Below, in pieces: positions 1 to 10,679 of a DNA stretch of 44,770 nt (position 1 is its first letter; every line of letters starts with the position of its first letter). The stretch lies in contig JAIPMN010003773.1 of the NCBI GenBank assembly GCA_020650975.1, positions 1 through 44,770 of the forward strand, written 5' to 3'. The notes under the pieces were generated by a model that worked only from the letters and a program-made list of their open reading frames with translations, was not told where the DNA came from and did no database searches. The DNA is from Apostichopus californicus (Eukaryota; Echinodermata; Holothuroidea; Aspidochirotida; Stichopodidae). The translations under genes and the position numbers were made by a program.

Positions 1-247
1 CTCCAGAGATCTGTCTCTGTGGTGTCGACTCGAGCATAGGAGCAGAGGACTCGACCATTATTTCAGAGGATGCCAAGATCGGGGCTTCACCGTTGATGGT
101 GACGTCACCGTTCATGGATCGGTCGCCCCCGTAGCGGGAGTCTAGGGTGCTGTAGCCGCTGGGGCTGGTCACGGATAGGTGCCCCGATGGGGATGTCATG
201 GAGTAATGTCCGGACAGAGATCCAATACCAGAGAAGTAATTCATATT
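1..247 (-). CDS. ANK: Ankyrin, Ser-rich linker exon between ANK repeats and ZU5 (cut by left edge)
   Basis: This exon follows 2004-2122 in the minus-strand ankyrin gene. It starts after a good acceptor (minus TTGTTTCAG) in phase 0, continuing the frame of the previous exon, and is open for 82 codons to the window edge. It begins NMNYFSGIGSL and is rich in Ser, Gly, Thr and Pro (SGHYSMTSPSGHLSV). That composition fits the unstructured linker between the repeat domain and the ZU5-ZU5-UPA spectrin-binding module; MNYF recalls the MNYL of vertebrate linkers. No ZU5 residues are visible yet, so the exon, or later ones, continues to the left. A donor just outside the window is possible. The frame is secure; the function of this stretch is inferred from position. 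Confidence 0.9.
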
Positions 248-2003
248 CTGAAACAAAATAACATTCAAAGATTTGTAAGTTTTCTGGAACCTTTTCTTAA
301 AACCATTCTCATCATTTTGAGAATATGTCAACAAGTATGTCATGTTATATTTCTTGAAATGGTTGAAATATTTCTTGGTATGTGGTGATGATGGTTTGCC
401 ATGGTAACAAGGAATCCAGGTACACTGCACATGGTTATTACCAGAGTTGAGTCTTCATAGATAGTTACTAAATTGTCCATGAAATTTATACATAATGAGT
501 ACTTAATGAGGACTTATTCTACATCTATCTATATATATATATAGAAAGTACTCTATGTTATTCTTCATCTATATATGTATGTATAGTAAGGTGACCAGAC
601 GTCCCCGATTTTCGGGGACAGTCACAGATTACAGTGTGCTGTCCCCGATGAACAAGTGTCCCCGAAAATGTCCCCGATTTGTCAAAATGTTCAGGAATTT
701 CGAAAATATCCCACATTATTAGTAAAATAATTGTAAAAACAAAATTTAGTCAAGTGTGCAGTCGCAGAATGGAACTAACCAGTATTTCAGGTGGGCCAGT
801 GTAAAATGGAATATGCTAGATCGATCTAGCCTAGCATTAGTTTCGTAAAGTAAGTAAATTTCATCTAAGAAAAAGCTACATTTTTGAAAATAAAATTGAT
901 TTAAAAAGTGCTTCTAAGTATCACCATTTTACATCTAAGCACCTTAGGCACTTGAAAATTTTCCACCCCCTCCCCTTAGACCCCTCCCCCATATCAGTCA
1001 CGCAATAAATGTCCCTGATTCCAGTCAGGCAAATATGGTCACCTTAATGTATAGATACTCTCTTTGTTTTCTATTTTCTAATTCTGTTGTTCTCTTCTGT
1101 TCTAAATCAGAAGCTGGTGACCAAACAGAGACTGACTGACATTTATGATATTGATGTTTTGAATCATTTTGAATTTCCCTCCTTTTTGGAGGCTGCTACT
1201 ACTCATTGGCTCCCTCATCCAGCCAATCAGAGACTGACTGACATTAATGTTTTTAATCATTTTGAATTTCCCTCCTTTTTGGAGGCTGCTACTACTCATT
1301 GGCTCCCTCATCCAGCCTATCAGAGATTGACTGACATTTATGATATAGATGTTTTGAATCATTTTGAATTTCCCTCCTTTTTTGGAGGCTGCTACTACTC
1401 ATTGGCTCCCTCATCCAGCCAATCAGAGATTGACTGACATTTATGATATAGATGTTTTGAATCATTTTGAATTCCCTCCTTTTTGGAGGCTGCTACTACT
1501 CATTGGCTCCCTCATCCAGCCTATCAGAGACTGACTGACATTTATGATATTGATGTTTGGAATCATTTTGAATTTCCCTCCTTTTTGGAGGCTGCTACTA
1601 CTCATTGGCTCCCTCATCCAGCCAATCAGAGATTGACTGACATTTATGATATAGATGTTTTGAATCATTTTGAATTCCCTCCTTTTTGGAGGCTGCTACT
1701 ACTCATTGGCTCCCTCATCCAGCCAATCAGAGACTGACTGACATTAATGTTTTTAATCATTTTGAATTTCCCTCCTTTTGGAGGCTGCTACTACTCATTG
1801 GCTCCCTCATCCAGCCAATCAGAGATTGACTGACATTTATGATATAGATGTTTTGAATCATTTTGAATTTCCCTCCTTTTTTGGAGGTTGCTACTACTCA
1901 TTGGCTTCCTCGTCCAGCCAATCAGAGACTGACTAACATTTATGATATTGATGTGTTTAATCATTTTGAATTTCCCTCCTCTTTGGAGGCTACTAATACT
2001 CAC
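248..2003 (-). other. Ankyrin intron with a MITE and a minisatellite
   Basis: Intron between the two last linker exons in the window. It holds a hAT-like MITE (587-1046) and a ~100-bp minisatellite that fills its 5' end (about 1123-2003). Apparent ORFs across 1087-2108 are products of the repeat, not genes. The stretch 248-580 is AT-rich, with a short TA run near 531-541, and shows nothing else. Confidence 0.85.
587..1046. mobile_element. hAT-like MITE with 8-bp target site duplication
   Basis: The two ends are perfect 11-bp terminal inverted repeats: TAAGGTGACCA at 587-597 and TGGTCACCTTA at 1036-1046. The flanks are identical 8-bp direct repeats, ATGTATAG at 579-586 and 1047-1054. An 8-bp duplication is the signature of hAT-superfamily insertion. 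The body is 460 bp, has no transposase ORF, and contains a short hairpin (CCCCGATTTTCGGGG, about 612-626) and several CCCCGA motifs. It is a non-autonomous element within an ankyrin intron. The intact ends and exact target duplication suggest a fairly recent insertion. Confidence 0.85.
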
Positions 2004-2022
2004 CGGCTCCCTCATCCAGTCA
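1123..2022. repeat. Minisatellite, ~100-bp unit, about nine copies plus a terminal part-copy in an exon
   Basis: The motif (A/T)CTGACTGAC or ATTGACTGAC recurs at about 1131, 1233, 1326, 1429, 1530, 1632, 1733, 1825 and 1928. Spacing is therefore 101-103 bp, or 92-93 bp in units lacking a ~9-bp block. Each unit carries CCTCCTTTTTGGAGG-like and ATTGGCT...AGCCAAT inverted repeats. The last unit on the right runs into the coding exon at 2004-2122 and contains that exon's splice donor. Confidence 0.95.
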
Positions 2023-2122
2023 TCCTCCCAGGACTTCCTGGCAGTGATCGAGTCGTCACCCATGGTACGAATCTCCTGAGGTGACAGCAACAACTGGTCG
2101 CCAGTCATGCTGACATCATCGC
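2004..2122 (-). CDS. ANK: Ankyrin, acidic linker exon after repeat 24
   Basis: 119-bp exon. It starts after minus-strand TACCTTAG with two bases (GC) that complete the glycine codon begun by the previous exon, and ends phase 0 at a consensus donor (GTGAGT). It encodes DDVSMTGDQLLLSP..., then IRTMGDDSITARKSWEDD. Vertebrate ankyrins have the matching linker DDTMTGD...LRPEDLKELGDDSLP, and Drosophila has a similar one. This segment connects the repeat solenoid to the ZU5 region. The last six or seven codons and the donor itself fall within the terminal unit of the neighbouring minisatellite, so the C-terminal WMREP residues may have been recruited from repeat sequence. Confidence 0.93.
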
Positions 2123-5100
2123 CTAAGGTAAAAAGATTAACAAAATATGGATGACATTTCTTACATTTTCTTTTCTCTCAGAAATAAAGTGACAGAGGTA
2201 ATCCTAGTAGCATCTTGGCTAAACCTGTTTTTTTTTTAAAATCTATATCTTCTTTTTCAACATTTGAATGTTTTCAAACATATCTGATACAGTTCTAGGC
2301 ACACCCTCCATCTTGAAAATCACTCGATCAAGATAGCTTCTGAAAGTTGCCCACGGCTGGGATTGACGACCCATGGCATCAAAATTGCTACACCTAGTAG
2401 GATCGAAAAAGTCTATGGAATTTTGGTTTTATTTGTATTTCACCTTTCAATGGAGAAAATTTTGTAAACCAGAAAATAAACAAATTCTTTCAAATTTTTC
2501 CCCCTGTACCCCTTCCCTCCGTATCTACAAGGGAGTAACAACTATTATGCAACTTGCCAGTAAATAATGTTAAACAATTTTTTCGCAAAATATGAAATGC
2601 TTGTCATTCCCCCCCCCCCCCCCTCCCCCAATTCTACAGAGTACGCATCCAAATTAAATTTACAATTGTTCAACTAAGACAGTCACCATAGATCTTCTTG
2701 TCAGAAAATGAAGGTTAATCAATGTGTTAATTGACTGTATTCCATTTGATTTCCTTCATTTGGATATCCAGACACTTTTCATGGCAGTATTCAACACGGG
2801 CAAGATGGAAATTGAAACTAAATTTGGTTTTTTCATGGCAGTATTAAACATGGTAATTTAAAAACAAAATATTTAATTTTTTTGGCTTCACTATTGTAAA
2901 GAAACTTGACTAGGCATGCAACATGACCTCAATTTGTTTTTTCATGGCAGTATTAAACATGGGAATTTCAATGTTTTATTCTTTAATTTTTTTGCTTCAC
3001 TATTGGAAAAGAAACTTGACAAGACATGCAATATGACCTAAATTTGTTTGTTCATGGCAGTATCAAATATGGGAATTTCATTTTTTTTCTTTAAATTTTG
3101 TTGTTTCACTATTTGAATTGAAACTTGACACAAGACAAGCTAAATGACCTAAATTTGTTTGTTGGCATTTTTGTATGGATTAACATTGTAACATTTTTCA
3201 AAATTGGCTAAAAAGGACACACTAAATAAACCATGAATCATCTAATATCAATAATAAATCAAACTTTAGAAATAAAAGAAAAAGAACTTGGCATGCTAGT
3301 TCATGATTCACCACAGGTATCATATACCGTTATGAGTTGCTATGGGGACAAAATACCACAATTATGATAAATGGCTGTTAGAAATACCCAACCTCCAGGT
3401 GAAGTTAAAATGTACATAGCAAACTTATGGGTTAAAAAACCAGACAATCCAAGATGTTTTAAGAAAATGTCTTTGGCATGCTTAAATATTACTGAATCTT
3501 ACAATTTACAAGACCAGTTTAGAAATATATACATATATAACATGACAGCTTATGCTAAATTAATATTCACATATTTTTAGAATATCTAAAGCCGGATCCA
3601 ATGCACCAATAAAAATAACAATTAAGCCACTAGCTAGAAAGGTGCATTAGAAATTGGTCAGAGTAAAAATATCCCTTCATCTGTTAGAACAGGTTCCCTG
3701 TATTTACCTCTTGGGTAGTTTTTGGATGTTTAAGAAGTTTTGATTGACACTTGATGCTTCACAGAGATAAACAAATCCAGATGCGTCCAGCCCAAGTGGC
3801 ATTAATCCTGCTATATAACATCTCTGGATGCTTTACTCCATACAAACAAACTACTAAATTGAACAACACAAACTATATTAGCACTGCTGATAACTATTGC
3901 AATAAAAACACTGGCTGTTTCTACCATTGCCTGTGAAGAAACATCCAGCATCAAGTTTGTTTAAATACAACCTAGTTTAAGATCTTAATGATTTTCTAAT
4001 TGTAATTGTCTTTTAACTAAATATCATAAATATGAGAATAGTTTTGCCTTAATATAAGTAGTGTGATAATTTGGGCAAGAATTTTAAAACAAGTAGAAAT
4101 AACCAAACATCTCTTATGACTGAGGAGTGAATGCACAGCACTGCAAGTGGCTTTGACTAAATACATACATTTTCACTTTAAATCATAAAATAAAGGCGAC
4201 AGAAATTGCGTAAATAGTAAGGGGGAAAATGGCGTGTCAATTTTTGCTTTTTCCAAAACAAACTCGGGGAGTGGAGGAAAGCAGATCAGGTGGAGAATTT
4301 TTACAGTGAGAAGAAATTTTCGAAGAGTTACTCAGGAAATAGTTGATAGATATTGGGGAGTTTTATGGAGTACCATATTGAGATAAATATATATTAGCTG
4401 GGACCAGAAAAAAACAACAAGTTGAACTTGTTAGTTAATAATAGCACAAGGTAGTTAACATGTAAGGTTAATAGGTTATTTGCATATATAAGTAAAACAT
4501 CTTGATGGCAAAAATCCCAAGAGGATTATAACTTTGGGTAAATGTAGGCAAGAAATTTAACGTAACCGGCGAAAGAAGAGAATTAATGAAACGCAATAAA
4601 AAAAATACCAAAATTGAGAAAATTATTCATTTCTTAAGCGATTCCTTATCTTTTTTAACCTTTGCCATACTTGTTCTACTTCATTCAAGACTCCACCACC
4701 CCCCCCCCTCCCAATGCCCTCCACCCATTCCTATCCCCAAAACTCTCAGTCTTAAGAAATGATTTGCAGATGTTCAACCACCTAACTTATTAACCAAATT
4801 GCTACTTTGTTTCTTTCCTTTGTTTTACCCTTGTTTTAAGTCATCATGGTTACCATCAAAGGCTTCAATTCTTTAAGTAAATTACATACAATGTAATTAA
4901 TATGACCATATGTTTAATATTGGAAAGAAATATGTACATAAGTGAGGAATATTTATCAGGTTTTTGAAACTATTCAGTAACTGTCTCATTAGTCAAATAA
5001 TGTGCAAACTAAAAGAATAAATTTGGAATCACATAAACAGGGCAAAAAGTTTTTTTTAAACTACCACTTTATAGAAATATTAAAAAATAATAATCAAAAA

Positions 5101-6329
5101 AAAAATCAAAATTAAACTTGACAAAAATATTTCTTGCAACTAGCTAAGAATTTAAATGCCCGAAATTTCTATTTGAAACAATTAAACGTCAGCGATAGGC
5201 TGCTAAATCATGCACTACTTTAATACTCTGCCGACAATATTTCCACATCGATAAAACTAAAAAATTAAAATAACTCCCCAAAAATAAATGCTGGTCATGA
5301 TTGGCAATACCTCTACATCAATAACACAAAGTAAATAAATAAGTCATTAAAAACAAATAAATTAATATATAATTAAATTAATAAATAAGAAAACTCCCTC
5401 AAAAACTGAGATAGTTAATACCACATGTAAACACCACCCTCATTCTATGAAATTAAAATGTCTAGGTTAACTTGACCAGATGACGGGTTGCAGATTATAA
5501 ATGTTGAGAGTGAATATATACAAATGCCAACTCGCTTGGTTAGGAATCTGGGGGGTAAGCTTGAAGTATAGAAGGACAGAAATCCAAACAACCCCTAAAT
5601 GGGTTTTTTTTTTCATTCTTCTTTTTTTTCCCATTATCTTTATTGTTAATTACAAATGTCAACATTACAGATGTTCACTGATAAAATACACAAAACACAT
5701 TAAATACATCAAATGACAAAATTTCATTGTCAAAGCGTATTCGTCCAATAAAGCAGCATTAAACTTTCCATGATCATTTAGACATTTTTGTTCTCCTGTG
5801 CAAGCTTACCCCTAGACCCACCCATGTCCTGAACTGTGTAACATTGGAAGCCACCAAAGAAATTTATGCTTCGGACATTATGATAAATGCTAATCCTGTT
5901 TAACTGTTTTAAGAGGGAATTTTTTTTTCCCGCATTTTGTAAAAATTTTGAGTAGAGACATTCACCTCAATGCCAAACCAAATTCAACAGACAAAGGAAA
6001 TTTTACAACTTCAGGAACCTTCCTAAAGGACTTTGCTCATGTACCTTTTTTTTCTTTCCATGATTATTCCAAGATCACTCTACATCTGCACCCCCCTCCC
6101 TCTCCCCTCTCCCTCCCCTCTCCCCGGGTATTCTCAACATTGACAAAAGTCGTCACAACAAAGCAGATTTTCTTTACATGGCTTCCGTTACATGTCAGAA
6201 ATTTCTACAGATATTTTTTGGAAGAAAAATTAATCAAACTGAAAAAAATACAGAAATGAGAAAGAAGGTAAAATTTTGTTGATATGGATGGAGAGTGGCA
6301 AACAACAATGTAAGATGAGGAGGACCTAC
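2123..6329 (-). other. Ankyrin intron, 4.2 kb
   Basis: AT-rich intron. It contains a C-run at about 2611-2634, an imperfect ~110-bp tandem repeat (2778-3170), another C-run near 4699-4709, and very AT-rich stretches around 5040-5110 and 5320-5390. No convincing exon or RNA gene was seen on either strand. Confidence 0.6.
2778..3170. repeat. Imperfect tandem repeat, ~110-bp unit
   Basis: TTCATGGCAGTAT(T/C)AA occurs at about 2778, 2832, 2941 and 3051, followed in the later copies by GAATTTCA, CTTCACTATT, GAAACTTGAC and ATGACCT(A/C)AATTTG in the same order. The full unit is about 110 bp; the first spacing is only 54 bp, so that copy is partial. Confidence 0.85.
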
Positions 6330-6341
6330 CATCGTCTTCAG
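6330..6341 (-). CDS. ANK: Ankyrin 12-nt microexon (adds Ala-Glu-Asp-Asp)
   Basis: On the minus strand a 12-base segment, CTGAAGACGATG, is bounded by an acceptor (CTCTATCCGTAG) and a strong donor (GTAGGT). It lies between exons 9784-9859 and 2004-2122. The upstream exon ends with one base of a codon and the downstream exon supplies two, so inclusion changes E-G-D-D to E-A-E-D-D-G-D-D without breaking the frame. The inserted residues are acidic like their surroundings, which strongly supports a real cassette microexon. Known ankyrin linkers vary in length here. Skipping also keeps the frame, so both isoforms are possible. Transcript data are needed to confirm it. Confidence 0.7.
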
Positions 6342-9300
6342 CTACGGATAGAGCAAGAAGATGTATCATGCAGAAGAGATAAAGAGATTTGATTCGTCAG
6401 GATGTACTATCAATGGTTACATCAGAGATGGTTACATCAGAGATGGTTACATCAAAGATGGTTACATCAGAGATGGTTACATCAGAGATGGTTACATCAG
6501 AGATGGTTACATCAGAGATGGTTACATCAAAGATAGTTACATCAAAGATGGTTACATCAAAGATGGTTACATCAAAGATGATGATGATGGAAGGATCTTT
6601 GTAACAAAACTTAATCAAATACCTCCCTCTACTTTGCCTTACCAATATCAACTTAAAACCCTGTTTCTGTTTATCTCAAACTGTTTATCTGAGAACACAC
6701 TAACGAGGGTGGCAAAACAGTTGTAGCGCCTATTTAAATCCGTGGGGCATATAACTGATTTATATGAATTTTTTATTTTATTTTTTATTTTTTTAAAATC
6801 AGAACAGATTTTTCCCTTTCGGGTATCTCTGTCTTCATCATCTACTTTCATGAGCGTTCGCAGACAGAACTCAAACTCAAACATTATCCCAATCTTTTAA
6901 TCCATCTTCCAATTGATTGATTCCATATACTCTTGAAGAAATGTCACCCAAGACAGATAGCCAGGGCACAAAATGCTAAACATCATTTTTCACTCTCAAG
7001 CACACCCCCCCCCCCCCAGAACCTTAATACTAGCCTATAACCATATGATCTTTATTCTAGAATTGACGAACGTCACGCACGATAGTAACAGACACTTTCA
7101 AAATTCTTGTCACATTTTGATCATATGGACTAAACAGTGTGGGGTTACCTAACTAGAGATGAGATAATGTTTTGTTTTATAATTTATTAAGCAGTAGGTG
7201 ACAGAGACTACATTCAGTGAAAGTGGCATTTTAGAAATTCAGATATAAAGATCTCTGAACTCATGATATGGCAGAAAATGAAATAAAGCAGCAAGATATA
7301 TGGTAATGATATGCTAATGTATGCTAATGAGAGTACTTTCTTATATAACATAGTGGAGATGAAATCTTTATAGTCTGCCTACCAGCTCTGAATATGGACT
7401 CAGATGTAAAATCCATTTATGAAATATTCTACATCTTTCGGATATTGTATGATATCCGTGCTCATCCTCTCCAATTTGTGTTTGACTGGGATCTTTTCAG
7501 CCACTCTTGCTACGAGATATGGCGTGTAAATATGCTCGTTATGAACAAATCTCTAAACAGTTATATCAATTATTCCTGACTTTCAGAGTATACTGGACGA
7601 ATGACATCGTCTACCAAACTTAACATACCCCCCTGATTTCCCCCGCCCCCTCACCCCACCCCAGCAAATTACTTCATCTTTTATTCCAGTCTCACCCATG
7701 ATAATCTACATAATGTTCGTTTGGCCATATCTACAGAATCAACTCTCCACTATATCGCAGCTACCCGCGTTTGAAAGCATGGAGCCTTAAACAACCAACC
7801 TCACTGTATGAATAAAATTACGCCTCTGACTTATTTCAACGATTACTTGCATATGAAATCATCTGTAGCAGATGGCAAACTATCAGAAAAGTGCCTTAAC
7901 GAATGACTGTCTGTGAAAATTTCAGAGAGAAGTATGTAGACTTCGCTAAGCACACTGTTGACCATACCATCTGTCATACCCAGTTAAATTTACACAACCT
8001 TAAACCGACTTTTTTACTGTAAGTTTAGTTTCTTTTTTATGCAACATTTCTACTTGATTACTTCCAATTTTCTTTACATTCAACTCCCCCAAACATTCCC
8101 CCCCTACCCACATTTGTATGATAATTATTTAATCCATAATTCGTCCTAATAATTGTTTCCTCTTTCAGAACCAGTGAAGAAAGGGTAAAGAAGATTTATT
8201 ATTATATAAGCACAACTTGAAATACTCTTTGCAAAAGCCACAGAGAAAATGGCAATTGCTACCTAAAATAGCCTTCCAAAACTGGACTCAAGAAGGGTAA
8301 AAAAAAATTAAATTGCCCCAAATATTTTTTGAATGCATCTACTGCAGGAGGTATGCCTGCAGTTTGGAATTACTTAAAATAGCTTACTTGAGACCGTGTC
8401 AGTAATCCTCATATAGCTAACACTGAAAGCCATTTGACACAATCTTGTACACTACACCTGTGTGTAAGTAAGATATACCACTTTTCCAAATCAGATACTC
8501 AGATTCATAAAATTTCCCTCTCCAACTCCCCCCCCCCCCTCCCACCTCCACCCTCCCTCATCCCTCAAAATCACATAGCCACTCTCTTAGTATGTATTAT
8601 TGTTATTATTAAGTTCTCTTATTGTTGTTTTGCAAAGATTTTCACAGGGTAAACAAGTCAACAAGCAACAATACAAGTATTATTGATAGTTATTGTGTCA
8701 TTGGCAGACTTTACATAGGCTTTAGAAAGAGACAAGTAATTAATTCCACAGCTGTTAATCAATAACTAAATATTTAATAACTGAAAATCTGTATAAACAT
8801 GTTAAATCTGCTAGGAAATGATTTGATAAATTTCAGAAATTCAGACCAAAGTCTAGGTTTATTGATTGGATTCCTACTGTCTGTTTCTATCGATTTGCTG
8901 TCACAGTCTTCGCACAAAAATCTCAAAACTAGAAGATTTGTGTCATGGATAAAAGCACTTTATTGATTGAATGTTTGCGAAAAGGGAGAAAAAAAGGGTA
9001 ATAGGGAGAGACAGTTCATAACATTACTAGTTTTAAAAATTTGGTTACCAAGAAAATGCAATTCAATACAAAAAAATTTAAGGACACAGGCAACATTCAG
9101 AAGATGCGTTTTCTTCAAATATCTAAACAAAGCATTTGTTTACTACTTTGACAATCAACTTATTGCAATTCATAGCATATCCTTTAATGGATCATCAAAA
9201 ATGGAAGCAAATGTCATGGAAAAGTCATGGAAAAATATTGAAAGAGAGCAGAAATTATTGGCTACATTATGAACATGTATATAAATTGCGGTCAAAACAA

Positions 9301-9783
9301 ATTGTTTTTGCAAAGCAATGGACGAAACAAATCTTTGATGTGGGAAAAGTTCATGGAAAAGGATCAAATTTGTACAAAACCCACAAGTGTTGTTCACAGG
9401 TTAAAGCATAGGGCAAAAACAGGTAAAATGGAAGTATCATGGAAAACTCATGAGAAGTGTAAATAAAGCATGGAAAAAAAATACATTGTCCTTACAGAAA
9501 GTGGGTAAAACAACAGGACATAATGGAATTTATATCCATTGTTAAAGGCCAAAGACAGCCCAAGGTGAAGAGGAAGCAGAGGCAGTTCATTGTCAGAAGT
9601 ATAACATTGATGTTCCTTGCAAAACAGACAATTTGACTAAGTGTTCACTTTCTAAGAGATGGGTCCAAAGAGATTAAAGATAAAGTTTGTGAAAATGCAG
9701 AAACTAAGAAAAAAGGGGGGAGAAAAAAAGGTTTAAATTTGAATTCAAGAAAGAGAGAAATATAAAATGGTGTAAAAACGTAC
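6342..9783 (-). other. Ankyrin intron, 3.4 kb
   Basis: Contains the 15-bp tandem array (6415-6579), C-runs near 7005-7017 and 8528-8541, and a cluster of CATGGAAAA motifs (about 9215-9475) that looks like decayed simple repeat. ORFs of 60-120 codons here are explained by the repeats or lack an ATG start. No convincing exon was seen. Confidence 0.6.
6415..6579. repeat. 15-bp tandem repeat, 11 copies
   Basis: Eleven units of GGTTACATCA(G/A)AGAT in perfect register. Differences are almost confined to one G/A position, plus one GGTTAC to AGTTAC change. Because 15 is a multiple of three it stays open in several frames, giving GYIRD or GYIKD on the plus strand. The surrounding ORF (6361-6726) has no other coding signs, so I treat it as a microsatellite-like repeat, not a protein gene. 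It begins some 75 bp from the microexon, just inside the intron upstream of it. Confidence 0.93.
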
Positions 9784-9859
9784 CTTCATCGTCGGAATCG
9801 GACATAAAGTTGATTTGCATAGTTTCAGGGACTTGCACTTTAAGTTTTTCATCATTGGG
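9784..9859 (-). CDS. ANK: Ankyrin, linker exon with VPETM motif
   Basis: 76-bp exon, starting phase 0 after minus CCCTGTAG and ending with one overhanging base at GTACGT. It encodes PNDEKLKVQ, then VPETMQINFMSDSDDE. VPETM followed by a Ser/Asp-rich acidic stretch is the hallmark just after repeat 24 in ankyrins (vertebrate VPETMNEVLDVSDEE; fly FMSDSEEE). The overhang G pairs either with the microexon (giving Ala) or directly with exon 2004-2122 (giving Gly). Confidence 0.95.
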
Positions 9860-10580
9860 CTACAGGGAAAGTTGTGAGATAAATTTAATCAAACGAGCAC
9901 AAACGAAAGTGAGGCTTAAAGAAGGACATAAATTTTGATCTTGATAAACATAAAAAAACAGCAGAAATGACTCAAAAAAGATATTTCCTTCATTAATGGT
10001 TGCTTGATATTTAAAAAGCCACTTACATTTCACTACTTATATAGATGGCATGGGTTTTATGGAGATTGCAATAAAAGTTTGTCAAGCAATAGAAGACAAG
10101 ATATTACTCATTTAGGTGGTGGTTATTATTCATTTTCCTGATCACCCAATGCCACAAGATAGCCCCCTCCCTCCTCCCCAAGACACCAACTGGCATCAAT
10201 CTCTTCCTTCTGGAATAAAGTTAGTGTGTCTTTCAACTTATTCAACTTTACAGAATAACAAAGTTAATAACTTAAATTGCCTTTACAGAATATTCAACTA
10301 GGACTACTAATTTGTTTCTTTTGGAAGCTACATATCCATTCCTTGTGGGTTGCAAGGATATTGTTTCAGAGAAAATCAAAGGCTTGAAGAATGAATTTTG
10401 CTGGGGGATGGGAGGAAGGATTATCTCTTCAAATGGAAGTGTGACAAGAATTCACAAAATTTACAGCTTTTTAGAAAACCAACTTGAAGAGAACAGTTGA
10501 GGGTGGTGGGTGGGGGGGGGGGTGAGTTTTCTACATTTAACACATTAGGCAGTCAGTAATCAAATGGAAAACACACTTAC
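9860..10580 (-). other. Ankyrin intron, no further feature
   Basis: Only a G-rich run near 10503-10523 stands out. The ORFs at 10116-10500 lack splice or homology support. Confidence 0.6.
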
Positions 10581-10679
10581 CGAGATCACTATGGTTGTTT
10601 CTTCGGTGACAGTGGTCAAGGTGTTGACCACTGAGATGTAACCAAGGCGCTTGGCGATAGCCAGTGGGGTGTAGCCATT
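10581..10679 (-). CDS. ANK: Ankyrin, ANK repeat 24
   Basis: 99 bp, phase 0 at both ends, acceptor CTCTTTCAG, donor GTAAGT. It begins NGYTPLAIAKRLGYISVV, the almost invariant last repeat of ankyrin membrane-binding domains, then TVTEETT, which leads into the linker. This identifies the gene as a true ankyrin rather than a generic ANK-repeat protein, and fixes the end of the repeat array. The repeat caps the solenoid; the helix-loop consensus is followed by a non-repeat acidic/Thr tail in place of the usual loop. Confidence 0.97.

Noticed and set aside
1087-2108. Several overlapping 68-116 codon ORFs on both strands
   Set aside because: They are translations of the ~100-bp minisatellite; only the splice-bounded part at 2004-2122 is real coding sequence.
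6361-6726. 121-codon ORF with GYIRD repeats
   Set aside because: Openness comes from the 15-bp repeat; there is no coding signal outside the array and no splice-site or homology support.
8967-9272. 101-codon plus-strand ORF, Lys-rich
   Set aside because: Non-ATG start, and it overlaps decayed CATGGAAAA repeats.
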